A DNA stretch of 42,310 bases from Reyranella sp. Its GTDB lineage: Bacteria > Pseudomonadota > Alphaproteobacteria > Reyranellales > Reyranellaceae. The DNA lies in the NCBI GenBank assembly GCA_021732285.1, contig JAKFVH010000003.1, forward strand, positions 1-42,310, in the 5' to 3' direction. Below, piece by piece: positions 7,162 to 15,516 of this stretch (position 1 is the first letter of the stretch; each line of letters starts with the position of its first letter). The translations under genes and the position numbers were made by a program. The notes below the pieces were generated by a model that searched no databases, was not told the DNA's origin, and worked only from the letters and a program-made list of their open reading frames with translations.

Positions 7162-8357
7162 GCGCATCGCGAACCCCTTGGGGGCTGGTCGGCCTGCTGG
7201 TGGCCGCCGGCATGGTGGCCGCCGCCCATGTCGGCAAGGTGCCGCCGTCGATCCCCTCGATCCGGGACACGCTTGGTGCCAGCCTCAGCCAGGCGGGCTG
7301 GCTGCTGTCGCTGGTCAACCTGACCGCGGCGATGGGCGGCATGACGATCGCCCTCACCGTCGACCGCTTCGGCCATCGCCGGCTGGTCGTGCTCGGCACC
7401 GCTCTCTGCTTTGCCACCAGCCTGCTCGGCGCCTTTGCCGGCAGCATCGATCTTCTGCTGGTCTGGCGCTTCTTCGAGGGCTTGGGCTTCATCATCGTCA
7501 CCGTGTCGCTGCCCACGTTGATCCTGCGCGTCACCGATCCAGCTGACCGGCACCGGACCATGACGATCTGGAGCTGCTACATGCCGGCGGGTGCGGGTGC
7601 GATGATGCTGCTGGCGGCGGTCATCCTGCCCGGCACGTCGTGGCGCTCCGTCTGGCTGGTGGCGTCGGCCGCCTCGCTGGTCATGCTGATCGCGCTCCTG
7701 CTGCGCGCCGTGCCACGGCACGAGCTCGACGCCGCGCCCGTCAGCCGGCGGCCGATCCTGCACGAGATGGCGGAGGTCGCGACCAGCGGCGGGCCACTCG
7801 CAACAGCGGTCTGCTTCGGCGCCTATTCCTGCTGCTGGTTGGCCATCGTGGGCTTCCTGCCGACCCTGCAGGTCGAGCGCCTGGGCTTCTCGACCGCGAC
7901 GGCGGCGATCGTCACGGCCCTGGTGACCGCCGTGAACGTCGGCGGCAACCTTTTAGCCGGCGTCCTGCTGCAGCGCGGCGTGCCTCGCGGCGCGCTGATC
8001 GCGGGGGCGGCGATCTCCATGGCCTTCTGCGCCGCCGGCATCTTCATCGACGGCGTGCCCGACCTGTGGCGCCTGGTGCTGGCCGGCATTTACTCGGCGG
8101 TGATCGGCGTCGTGCCCGGTGCGTTGTTCGCCGGCCTCCCCGTGCACTCACCGCGGCCCGAGCTGGTCGGCGCGTCGACCGGCCTCTTGATGCAGGGCTC
8201 AAATATCGGAGGCCTGATCGGCCCGCCGATCACCGGCGCCCTGGTTGCATCGGGCGGCTGGCCCGCCGCTGCATGGCTGACATCCATTGCCCTGGGGGTG
8301 GTCGCGGCTTCCGCTCTCTTTCTGCACTGGCGCGAAAGGCGTAAGCTCGCGGCATGA
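7158..8357 (+). CDS. MFS transporter
   Basis: This is a hydrophobic protein of about 400 aa with roughly 12 predicted helices. MFS loop features include VDRFGHRRLV between helices 2 and 3 and SGGPL at the start of the second half. The short cytoplasmic tail is HWRERRKLAA. Its start is ambiguous. The first helix (WGLVGLLVAAGMVAAAHVGK) begins before any ATG, and candidates are GTG 7068, CTG 7158 (overlapping the SDR stop as CTGA), GTG 7200 and ATG 7212. I use 7158 because it keeps the first helix and matches the 4-base overlap style of the region. Inner membrane; cargo unknown, resembling CynX/NimT-type carriers only in general layout. Confidence 0.8.
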   Translation: MSASRTPWGLVGLLVAAGMVAAAHVGKVPPSIPSIRDTLGASLSQAGWLLSLVNLTAAMGGMTIALTVDRFGHRRLVVLGTALCFATSLLGAFAGSIDLLLVWRFFEGLGFIIVTVSLPTLILRVTDPADRHRTMTIWSCYMPAGAGAMMLLAAVILPGTSWRSVWLVASAASLVMLIALLLRAVPRHELDAAPVSRRPILHEMAEVATSGGPLATAVCFGAYSCCWLAIVGFLPTLQVERLGFSTATAAIVTALVTAVNVGGNLLAGVLLQRGVPRGALIAGAAISMAFCAAGIFIDGVPDLWRLVLAGIYSAVIGVVPGALFAGLPVHSPRPELVGASTGLLMQGSNIGGLIGPPITGALVASGGWPAAAWLTSIALGVVAASALFLHWRERRKLAA

Positions 8358-9013
8358 TTTACGTCGACGTCGTTTCCGACACGATCTGTCCCTGGTGCTA
8401 CATCGGCAAGAGGCGGTTCGAGCGCGCCTTGGCGCAGAGCGGCCGCACCGACATCGCCGTGGCCTGGCGCCCCTTCCAGCTCAATCCTGACATGCCGCCC
8501 GAGGGCATGACGCGCGACGACTACGTCCGGGCCAAGTTCGGTGGCGGCGACCGGCCGCGCCAGATCTACCAGGCGATCGCCGAAAGCGGCCGCGAGGCCG
8601 GCATCGAATTCCAGTTCTCGCGCATCCGGCGCACGCCCAACACCGTGCTGTCGCACCGGCTGGTCCATTGGAGCGCCAAGAACAACGTGCAGGACGAGGT
8701 CGTGGGCGAGCTCTTCAAGCTCTACTTCGAGGAAGGCCGCGACATCGGCGACATGGAGACGGTGGTCGAATGCGCCGTGCGCGTCGGCATCGACGAGCTG
8801 CGCGCCCGCCGCTACCTGATGAGCGACGAGGGCCGCCAGGAGGTCGTCGCCTCCGATGTCTATGCCCGCCGCCTCGGCATCAACGGCGTGCCCTGCTTCA
8901 TCGTCAACCGCAAGTACGCCGTCTCGGGCGCCCAGCCGCCGTCGGCTTTCGTCGAAGTCTTCAACCTCGCCGAACGCGATGCGGCGACCAGCGCGGCCCA
9001 GTCGACGGCGTGA
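8354..9013 (+). CDS. DsbA family oxidoreductase (FrnE-like)
   Basis: The 219-aa thioredoxin-fold protein has the redox motif CPWC at Cys12-Cys15, a helical insertion, and the cis-proline loop INGVPCFIV near the C-terminus, as in FrnE/2-hydroxychromene-2-carboxylate isomerase relatives. There is no signal peptide, so it is cytoplasmic, as is usual for FrnE-like proteins, which differ from periplasmic DsbA. It may act as a disulfide oxidoreductase or stress chaperone. Start ATG at 8354 overlaps the MFS stop (ATGA), so it is the third gene of the SDR-MFS-FrnE operon. It is convergent with the lipoprotein cluster, 7 bases away. Confidence 0.9.
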   Translation: MIYVDVVSDTICPWCYIGKRRFERALAQSGRTDIAVAWRPFQLNPDMPPEGMTRDDYVRAKFGGGDRPRQIYQAIAESGREAGIEFQFSRIRRTPNTVLSHRLVHWSAKNNVQDEVVGELFKLYFEEGRDIGDMETVVECAVRVGIDELRARRYLMSDEGRQEVVASDVYARRLGINGVPCFIVNRKYAVSGAQPPSAFVEVFNLAERDAATSAAQSTA

Positions 9014-9020
9014 TCAAGCT

Positions 9021-9287
9021 TCAACGTCGCCGCGGGAGGCCTGGCGGAGGCGGCGGCAAGGAAGTAGGCGGCAAGTTCTTGATCCGGGAGAGCCCGTAGT
9101 CGCCCGGATTGTACTGGGTCTTGTAGGCGGCCCTGGCGCCGGCTCTCGCGGCGCGCATGACGGCGTCGGTCGAACTCTCTCCCGACACACCGTACCTGTG
9201 ATCGTGGTGGTGGCCGTGGGGCGGCGCGCTGCACGCCGCCAGCGTCAACGCCATGGCCCCCACCAGGACTGGCAGCCACCGGGTCAA
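9021..9287 (-). CDS. Small predicted lipoprotein, third in a tandem set
   Basis: From the TTG at 9287 the ORF encodes 88 aa. A signal peptide RWLPVLVGAMALTLAAC ends in lipobox LAAC with Cys19, followed by a His-rich stretch (HGHHHDHRYG) and a Pro-rich tail (LPPTSLPPPPPGLP). The start is supported by a GGAGG (9294-9298 on the minus strand) and by the TTGA overlap with the upstream gene stop. The signal peptide closely matches that of the gene before it (RWLP.LV.AMAL), but the mature part does not. It may therefore be a fusion of a duplicated signal region to another sequence. Function unknown; the His-rich segment could bind metal. Confidence 0.6.
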   Translation of the reverse strand: MTRWLPVLVGAMALTLAACSAPPHGHHHDHRYGVSGESSTDAVMRAARAGARAAYKTQYNPGDYGLSRIKNLPPTSLPPPPPGLPRRR

Positions 9288-10129
9288 AGGCCGCCTCCGA
9301 CTCGTCCCCCCGCCTGAGTGAAGTCCGGCCAGCGGCCTGATCCGAACTGGACGGGCCGGATTTCGATCTCGACCCCGGCAAGCTTCGGGAACTGCCGACG
9401 GATCATCGCAAGGTCGGCGTCGGGCGCACTGCCGACGAAGAGCTCGCGAGCGACGCACAGTTCCTGCTTGTGCTTGCTGGAAAACGGTTCGAGCTGACCA
9501 ATGGCGCAGTCCTGGGTTCGCGGACCGGATGGGCTCGTGACGTGCACGAGCACGCCCAGCCGGCCGATGTAGCGGACCTTGCCGGGCGCCACCTGGAACG
9601 TCGCGGGGGAAACCTCCGAGGCGCTGGTCAGCCTCATGGGGGCGTCGATGGTCGTTGTTATCCACTCGCTTCTGGTGTGCCAGTGGCCCTTCCGATCCTG
9701 GTGGGAAGACGTGACGAGCCCCGTTGTCTCGCCAGTCCTTGGGATCGTCCGGCGATTGCCGAAGAGCACGAACTGGCCCTCGCCCGCAGGCACCCGCATG
9801 GCGAAGGGCCGATAGATCACCGGCAGGCCGTTTTCCGTCGCAGCGGTGGTGCCATCCAGCGTGCTGGACTCCCGGACCATCAGCAGCTCGCCGAAGGTAC
9901 CCGCCCGGTGCCAGTACCTCAGATAGACATCCTTGCCCCTGGTCATCCAGACGGCGTCCGTCGACGGCGTTCGGCCGACCACGGCAACGCCGACGATCAG
10001 GCCATCTGGAGGCGCCGGCACTGCTGCTTCGGTCGGCTCGAGTTCCGATGGCGGTTCTTGCGGCAGCGCGCTGCACGCTACCGTGGCCAGCGCCATGGCC
10101 GTCACCAGGAACGGCAACCACCGGATCAA
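9284..10129 (-). CDS. Predicted lipoprotein, paralogue of the adjacent gene
   Basis: From TTG 10129 this encodes 281 aa: signal peptide RWLPFLVTAMALATVAC (Cys19), a Pro/Glu-rich linker, then a domain strongly similar to the protein at 10126-10953. Shared blocks include VGVAV.GRTP.TDA, YLRY.H.AG.FGELL.VRE, YRPFAMR.PAG.G.F..FGNR.TI, VAPGKVRYIGR.GVLVH, CSIGQLE/CAIGQLE and IRPVQFGS. GGAGGGGG sits before the TTG and is encoded by the last codons (GGGF) of the previous gene, and the TTG overlaps that gene's TGA. A longer reading frame upstream is rejected because it lacks the signal peptide at its start. I do not recognise the domain. Probably membrane-anchored and exported. Confidence 0.75.
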   Translation of the reverse strand: MIRWLPFLVTAMALATVACSALPQEPPSELEPTEAAVPAPPDGLIVGVAVVGRTPSTDAVWMTRGKDVYLRYWHRAGTFGELLMVRESSTLDGTTAATENGLPVIYRPFAMRVPAGEGQFVLFGNRRTIPRTGETTGLVTSSHQDRKGHWHTRSEWITTTIDAPMRLTSASEVSPATFQVAPGKVRYIGRLGVLVHVTSPSGPRTQDCAIGQLEPFSSKHKQELCVARELFVGSAPDADLAMIRRQFPKLAGVEIEIRPVQFGSGRWPDFTQAGGRVGGGL

Positions 10130-10953
10130 AAGCCCCCTCCGAAGCGTCCTGCCGCCTGCGCGAAGTCCTGCCAGCCGTCCGATCCGAACTGGACGGGACG
10201 AACCTCGATCTCGGCCTTGGCGAGTTTCGGAAAGCGCTGCCGGATCATCGCAAGATCGGCCTCGGGAGCGCTGTCGGTAAAGAGTTCGCGGGCAAGGCAC
10301 CAGTGCTCGTGTTCGGAAATCTGTTCGAGCTGCCCGATGGAGCACTGCAGGGGCCTCGATCCGGATGGTTCTATGCTGTGCACGAGCACGCCGAAGCGGC
10401 CGATATAGCGTACCTTGCCGGGCGCCACCTCGAATCTTGCGGCTGGAACGAACGAGGCGTTAGCGACGTGAATGGGCGCGTAGACTCGCTCCGTTTTCCA
10501 TTCGGATTTGGTCTGCCACTGCCCGTTGCGGTCCTTGTAAAGAACGTCCACCCGACGCTCTTCCTGGCGCCACTTGCTGATCGTGTGCCGATTGCCGAAG
10601 GTTCCGAACTCGCCCTGTCCTGCCGGCATGCGCATGGCAAAGGGCCGATAGGTCAAAGGCATCCCGTTTTCGGTTCCGGTGAACGTTCCTCCCAGCGGCA
10701 GGTACTCACGAACGATCAGCAATTCGCCGAACGGACCCGCCTGATGCTGATATCTCAGGTAGATGTCGTTCCTTCTGCTCACCCAATTGGCATCTGTCAG
10801 TGGCGTTCGGCCGGCCACGGCGACGCCGACGACCACGCCATACGGCGGCTCCGGCACCACGGCTCCCTTCGAGCTGAGTTCGCCGGGCGCGCTCTCGCAC
10901 GCCGCCACGGCCAGCACGATGGCCGACACCCACGCCCACGACCACCCGCTCAA
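10126..10953 (-). CDS. Predicted lipoprotein, first of the tandem set
   Basis: The 275-aa protein starts at TTG 10953, behind a GGGAGGGTGG Shine-Dalgarno-like sequence. The signal peptide ends in VAAC with Cys19, the same position as in both downstream paralogues. The mature domain has alternating beta-like segments and two Cys (LQCSIGQLE, WCLARELF) conserved in the next gene, suggesting a disulfide in an exported domain. The C-terminus is QAAGRFGGGF, whose codons form the RBS of the following gene. It is the first gene of a three-gene minus-strand operon. Function unknown. Confidence 0.75.
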   Translation of the reverse strand: MSGWSWAWVSAIVLAVAACESAPGELSSKGAVVPEPPYGVVVGVAVAGRTPLTDANWVSRRNDIYLRYQHQAGPFGELLIVREYLPLGGTFTGTENGMPLTYRPFAMRMPAGQGEFGTFGNRHTISKWRQEERRVDVLYKDRNGQWQTKSEWKTERVYAPIHVANASFVPAARFEVAPGKVRYIGRFGVLVHSIEPSGSRPLQCSIGQLEQISEHEHWCLARELFTDSAPEADLAMIRQRFPKLAKAEIEVRPVQFGSDGWQDFAQAAGRFGGGF

Positions 10954-11088
10954 GGCTAGCCACCCTCCCTAGTGCTCGGAAAGGTGGATGGGCATCCCGT
11001 ACAAAATTGTGGCGCGCGGCTTGCCGGCTGAATCAATATTTCTTCGCCGCGCTCTTGACGCTCGGCTCAACCATCGGCAGGCATGGTG

Positions 11089-11125
11089 ATATGTCATAAG
11101 ACATATGATATGTTAATAGACATAT
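11089..11125. promoter_or_regulatory. Tandem palindromic operators before the TetR gene
   Basis: Two 18-base inverted repeats lie head to tail: ATATGTCATAAGACATAT (11089-11106) and ATATGTTAATAGACATAT (11108-11125), with start-to-start spacing of 19 bases. Their junction also forms ACATATGATATGT (11101-11113), so the site can be read as overlapping half-sites. The block is AT-rich in a GC-rich context and ends 12 bases before the TetR start codon, overlapping the likely promoter. Autoregulation by the TetR protein is the natural inference. The lipoprotein operon starts 136 bases away in the opposite direction and may share control. Confidence 0.75.
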
Positions 11126-11137
11126 TTTGAGGGAAGC

Positions 11138-11827
11138 ATGCCGGTAAATCCCGCCAGGACCGCGCGAACGCGCGCCGAAATCCTCGATCATGCCGGTCGG
11201 CTGTTCCGTCTGCGCGGTTATGCCGGCACCAACATCGACGATGTCATGCTCGCTGCCGGCCTGACACGCGGTGCCTTCTATGCGCATTTCAACTCGAAGA
11301 ACGATCTCTTCACCGAGGCAGTGATCGCCGGTGCCGGCCTGCGCGCGCGGCTGCGCGGCGCCACACCGGGTGCAGTGCTGAAGGCCTATCTCGACAAGGC
11401 CGAACTGGTCGCCAGTGCTCCCGCCTGCGTGCTGGCCGCCCTGCCCTCCGACATCGCCCGCGCCCCGCTGCCGGCGCGTCTCGCTTACGCCAACCTGCTC
11501 CATGCGGCGATCGGCGAGATCGCCGGTGCGAAGAAGCGCAAGCTGGATGGCGATGCGACGGTGGCGGTGATCCTGGCGGTCGGCGCGGTCGCCCTCGCCC
11601 GCGCCTCGGGCGATACGCGGCTCAGCGACTGGCTGCTGCGTTGTGCCGCTCGGGCCGTTCAGCCCCTGCTCAAGCCGCTACTCAGGCCGCGAGTTTTGCC
11701 AAAGAGGAAACGATCGAAGTCACGCCAGAAAGCCGCTGGCGCTCGTCGTTCCAGGCGCGCTGCACGATCACGCGGTGGTCGGGGCGCAGGCGGACCAAAG
11801 GCGCGTTCTTCTGCAGCCAGGCGATGA
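11138..11827 (+). CDS. TetR/AcrR family transcriptional regulator
   Basis: The 229-aa regulator has an N-terminal HTH region (about 10-57: TRAEILDHAGRLFRLRGYAG, then TNIDDVMLAAGLTRGAFYAHF), a classical TetR DNA-binding fold with recognition segment TRGAFYAHFNSK. The ligand-binding part runs to about residue 180. The last 48 residues are very basic (KRKRSKSRQK, RRSRRAARSRGG) and are encoded antisense to the end of mfd. That tail is unlike TetR proteins and may be read-through after loss of an earlier stop. GAGGGA precedes the ATG at 11138, and duplicated palindromes lie just upstream. Targets are probably itself and perhaps the divergent lipoprotein operon. Confidence 0.85.
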   Translation: MPVNPARTARTRAEILDHAGRLFRLRGYAGTNIDDVMLAAGLTRGAFYAHFNSKNDLFTEAVIAGAGLRARLRGATPGAVLKAYLDKAELVASAPACVLAALPSDIARAPLPARLAYANLLHAAIGEIAGAKKRKLDGDATVAVILAVGAVALARASGDTRLSDWLLRCAARAVQPLLKPLLRPRVLPKRKRSKSRQKAAGARRSRRAARSRGGRGAGGPKARSSAARR

Positions 11828-14800
11828 GCTTCTCGGGCTTGGCGAATTTGTTGTCGTGCAGCGACAGCACGACCGCCTTCTCGCCGGCATCGATACGGTC
11901 GACACCCGCCGCGCGGCACAGCACCTTCAGCGCCACGGTGTTCAGCAGGAACTCGGCCTCGGGCGGCATCTTGCCGAAGCGGTCGACAAGCTCGGCAGCG
12001 AAGGAATCGATCTCGGCCTGGTTGGCGAGCGCACCGATGCGGCGGTAGAGGCCCATGCGCACCGACAGGTCGGCGATGTATTCCTCGGGCAGCAGCACCG
12101 GAATGCCGAGATTGAGCTGCGGCGACCAGTCGGCGCGCTCGGCCTCGCGCGCCTGCCCGCGCGCCGCTTCCACCGCCTCCTCGAGGAGCTGCTGATAGAG
12201 TTCTATGCCGACCTCGCGGATATGGCCGGATTGCTCCTCGCCCAAAAGGTTGCCGGCGCCGCGGATGTCGAGGTCGTGGCTGGCGAGCTGGAAGCCCGCG
12301 CCCAAGGTGTCGAGGGTCTGCATGACTTCGAGCCGCTTTGACGCCGTCTCGTTGAGCGCGCGGCCCGGCGGCACGGTTAGGTAGGCGTAGGCCCGCATCT
12401 TGCCGCGGCCGATGCGTCCCCTGAGCTGGTAGAGCTGGGCCAGGCCGAACATGTCGGCGCGGTGGATCACCATGGTGTTGGCGTTGCGGATGTCGAGCCC
12501 GCTTTCGACGATGTTGGTCGAGAGCAGCACGTCGAACTTGCCGTCGACGAAGTCCTGCATGGTGTTCTCGATGGTCGTCGGCGAGAGCTTGCCGTGCGCC
12601 ATGGCCATGCGGATCTCGGGCACCAGCTCGCGCAGCTCGATCGCGATCTGCGCCAGGTCTTCGATGCGCGGGCAGACATAGAAGCTCTGGCCGCCGCGAT
12701 ATTGTTCGCGCAGCAAGGCCTCGCGGATCGTGACGCCGTCGAACGGCGTCACGAAGGTACGCACGGCCAGGCGATCGACCGGCGGCGTGGCGATCAGGCT
12801 CATGTCGCGCACGCCGGTCAGGGCGAGCTGCAGGGTGCGCGGGATCGGCGTGGCCGTCAGGGTGAGCACATGGACGTCGGCGCGCAGCTCCTTCAGGCGC
12901 TCCTTGTGGCTGACGCCGAAATGCTGCTCCTCGTCGACGATCAAGAGACCCAGGTCCTTGAACTCGATGCTCTTGGCGAGCAGCGCGTGCGTGCCGATCA
13001 CGATGTCGACGTTGCCCTCCTTGACCGCCTCCTTGGTGGCCTTGGCCTCCTTGGCGGCGACCAGGCGCGACAGGCGGCCGATGCGCACCGGCAGGCCCTG
13101 GAAGCGCTCGCTGAAGGTGCGGTGGTGCTGGCGCGCTAAAAGCGTGGTCGGCGCGATGACGGCGACCTGCTTGCCCGACAGCGCTGCGACGAAGGCCGCG
13201 CGCAACGCGACCTCGGTCTTGCCGAAGCCGACGTCGCCGCAGACCAGCCGGTCCATCGGCTTGCCGGAGGACATGTCGTCCAGCACGTCGGAGATGGCCT
13301 GGAGCTGATCGTCGGTCTCGGCGTACGGGAAGCGGGCGCAGAATTCCTCGTAGGCACCCTCGGGCGGGCTCATGGTCTCACCGCGGCGGATCGCGCGCTC
13401 GGCGGCGATCTTGATCAGCCGGTCGGCCATGTCGGCGATGCGCTGCTTCAGCCTGGCCTTGCGCGACTGCCAGGCGACGCCGCCCAGCCGGTCGAGCGCC
13501 GCCCCCTCCTCCGCCGAGCCGTAGCGGCTCAGCACGTCGATGTTCTCGACCGGCACGAAGAGCTTGTCGCCGCCTTCGTAGGTCAGCCTGAGGCAGTCGT
13601 GCCGTGCGTTCTGGATTTCCAGCGTTATGAGGCCTTCGTATCGGCCGACGCCATGCTCGCGATGCACGACCAGGTCGCCGTCGCTGAGCGCCGCCGCTTC
13701 GGCGATGAAGCGTTCCGACGGCCGCCGCTTCTTGGCCGGCCGCGACAGCCGATCACCGATGATGTCCTCTTCGCTGATGACCTCCAGGTGATCCAGCACG
13801 AAGCCGTGCTCGACCGGCCAGACGGCGACGCCGAGCGCGCCGGCCGGCAGGCCCTGCACCGTGGCGAAGTCGGAAACGGGCACCGGCGTCGTGGCGCCGT
13901 GCTCCTGCAGCAGATGCTGCAGGCGGCTCGCCGATCCCTCGGTGTAGCCCGCGACCAGCACGCGCCGGCCGGCGGCGTTGGCGGCCTTCACGTGCTCGGC
14001 GACGACGTCGAACAGGTTGACGCCCGTCGCCGTGCGCGCGCGGGCAAAGCCCTCGTGACGGCGGCCGGCGAGATCGATGGTGTTAGGGGCGTCGGGCGCG
14101 GCATCGAAGCTGGTGAACTGGCCGACGGCGTGGCCGGCGAGCAGGCGGTCCCATTCCGACGGTTTCAGGTAGAGCCGTTCCGGCGGTACGGGCTTGTAGT
14201 CGGCGGCACCCGTCATGCCGCCCTTGGCGCCGGTCTTCATGCGCGCGTCGTAGTAGTCGGTGATGAGATCGTGGCGCGCCTCGAAGGCCTCGGCGATCTG
14301 GTGATCGGCCGTGACGACCGCCTCGGCGCAGTAGTCCAGAAGCGTCTCGAGCCGCTCATGGAACAGCGGCAGCCAGTGCTCCATGCCGACATGGCGCTGG
14401 CCGGCCGACACCGATTCGTAGAGCGCATCGTCGGTCGCATTGCCGAACAGCTCGCGATAGCCGCCGCGGAAGCGCGCGATGCTGTCCTTGGTCAAAAGCA
14501 CCTCGCTCACCGGCAGCACCACCACCTCCTCGCGCGTGCCCGTCGAGCGCTGGCTCATGGGATCGAACGAGCGGATTTCCTCCAAAACGTCGCCGAACAG
14601 GTCGAGCCGCAGCGGCTCGGTCGTGCCGGGCGGGAAGAGATCGACCAGGCCGCCGCGCACGGCGAACTCGCCCGGCTCCATGACGGTCTCGGAGCGGCCG
14701 TAGCCGTTCTCGCCCAAAAACTTCGTCAGCCAATTGGCGTCGACCGTCTGCCCCTTCTTCAGCACCACTGCTGCTTCGGCGTAGAGGCTGCGCGGCGGCA

Positions 14801-15173
14801 CCTTCTGCAAGGCGGCGCCCACCGAGGCGAGGATGACGCGCGCCGGCGCGCCGGGCTTCTTGCGCTGGGCGAGGCGCACCAGGGTCTCCAGGCGCTCGGC
14901 GACGATGTCGGGATGCGGCGACATACGGTCGTAGGGCAGGCAGTCCCAGGCCGGAAAGACCAGCACCTCGCGTTCGGGGGCGAAGAAGCGCAGGCCGTCC
15001 TGCAGGCGCTCCAGCCGCTGGCCGTCGCGCGCCACGTGCAGGATGTCCTGTCCGCCCGTCGTACGCGCGAGCTCGGCCAGCGCCAGCGCGTCGGCGCCCT
15101 CGGGCAGGCCGGCGATGGTCCAGCGGCCGGGCTTGCGATGGATCGCGGCAAGGGTTTCGGAAAGCGACGCCAC
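11682..15173 (-). CDS. mfd: Transcription-repair coupling factor Mfd
   Basis: The 1163-aa protein has the full Mfd layout. It has an N-terminal UvrB-like region, then the RNA-polymerase-interacting domain (DLVVHREHGVGRYEGL, GGDKLFVPVENID). The RecG-like superfamily-2 motor follows, with Walker A GDVGFGKTE near 643-650, DEEQHFG and TATPIPRTL motifs, the VESGLD...QLRGRIGRG helicase motifs and the translocation (TRG) region. The C-terminal D7 domain is present. It removes RNA polymerase stalled at lesions and recruits UvrA. The start is GTG at 15173, overlapping the sdhE stop by one base (TAGTG), so the genes are co-transcribed. Its 3' end is overlapped antisense by the TetR tail. Confidence 0.98.
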   Translation of the reverse strand: MASLSETLAAIHRKPGRWTIAGLPEGADALALAELARTTGGQDILHVARDGQRLERLQDGLRFFAPEREVLVFPAWDCLPYDRMSPHPDIVAERLETLVRLAQRKKPGAPARVILASVGAALQKVPPRSLYAEAAVVLKKGQTVDANWLTKFLGENGYGRSETVMEPGEFAVRGGLVDLFPPGTTEPLRLDLFGDVLEEIRSFDPMSQRSTGTREEVVVLPVSEVLLTKDSIARFRGGYRELFGNATDDALYESVSAGQRHVGMEHWLPLFHERLETLLDYCAEAVVTADHQIAEAFEARHDLITDYYDARMKTGAKGGMTGAADYKPVPPERLYLKPSEWDRLLAGHAVGQFTSFDAAPDAPNTIDLAGRRHEGFARARTATGVNLFDVVAEHVKAANAAGRRVLVAGYTEGSASRLQHLLQEHGATTPVPVSDFATVQGLPAGALGVAVWPVEHGFVLDHLEVISEEDIIGDRLSRPAKKRRPSERFIAEAAALSDGDLVVHREHGVGRYEGLITLEIQNARHDCLRLTYEGGDKLFVPVENIDVLSRYGSAEEGAALDRLGGVAWQSRKARLKQRIADMADRLIKIAAERAIRRGETMSPPEGAYEEFCARFPYAETDDQLQAISDVLDDMSSGKPMDRLVCGDVGFGKTEVALRAAFVAALSGKQVAVIAPTTLLARQHHRTFSERFQGLPVRIGRLSRLVAAKEAKATKEAVKEGNVDIVIGTHALLAKSIEFKDLGLLIVDEEQHFGVSHKERLKELRADVHVLTLTATPIPRTLQLALTGVRDMSLIATPPVDRLAVRTFVTPFDGVTIREALLREQYRGGQSFYVCPRIEDLAQIAIELRELVPEIRMAMAHGKLSPTTIENTMQDFVDGKFDVLLSTNIVESGLDIRNANTMVIHRADMFGLAQLYQLRGRIGRGKMRAYAYLTVPPGRALNETASKRLEVMQTLDTLGAGFQLASHDLDIRGAGNLLGEEQSGHIREVGIELYQQLLEEAVEAARGQAREAERADWSPQLNLGIPVLLPEEYIADLSVRMGLYRRIGALANQAEIDSFAAELVDRFGKMPPEAEFLLNTVALKVLCRAAGVDRIDAGEKAVVLSLHDNKFAKPEKLIAWLQKNAPLVRLRPDHRVIVQRAWNDERQRLSGVTSIVSSLAKLAA

Positions 15174-15442
15174 TAGAACCTCACGCGGAACGCTTTTAGC
15201 CGGCGCAGCACCGGGCTGTCGGCCTCGGGCGGCACCGCCACCTGGCCGCTGACCCAGTCGAAGATCTCGTTGTCGCTTGCCTCCAGAAGCCGCTCGTATT
15301 GGTCGAGCTCGGCTGAGTCGAACTCGGCGATATGGGCGCGCGCGAACTGGCCCAGGAGGATGTCGTTCTCCTTGTTGCCACGATAGACGCTGCGATAAAG
15401 CAAACGCTTACGCCGCGTCTCGAGATCGGTCTCGCGCGTCAT
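15173..15442 (-). CDS. sdhE: FAD assembly factor SdhE (succinate dehydrogenase assembly factor 2 family)
   Basis: The 89-aa protein has the SdhE/Sdh5 signature RGNKEND at residues 21-27 (RGxxE motif), followed by a helical bundle typical of the family (DSAELDQYERLLEASDNEIFDW). SdhE helps attach FAD covalently to the flavoprotein subunit of succinate dehydrogenase in the cytoplasm. The length is normal. It is directly upstream of mfd, sharing one base, and divergent from recG; this sdhE-mfd / recG arrangement is common in Alphaproteobacteria. Confidence 0.95.
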   Translation of the reverse strand: MTRETDLETRRKRLLYRSVYRGNKENDILLGQFARAHIAEFDSAELDQYERLLEASDNEIFDWVSGQVAVPPEADSPVLRRLKAFRVRF

Positions 15443-15516
15443 GTTTTCCCCAGAAAGCGGCGTAGCATATAGGTGGCGGCGATGGTGAAGTCACGCGGCC
15501 AAAAGGCCGATCAACC

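Noticed and set aside
13599..15176. 525-codon plus-strand frame opposite mfd
   Set aside because: mfd on the other strand has full domain support; this frame has shadow composition and no plausible RBS.
15496..15509. Hairpin CGGCCAAAAGGCCG just before recG
   Set aside because: Only a five-base stem, no T-run, and not in a terminator position; probably not significant by itself.
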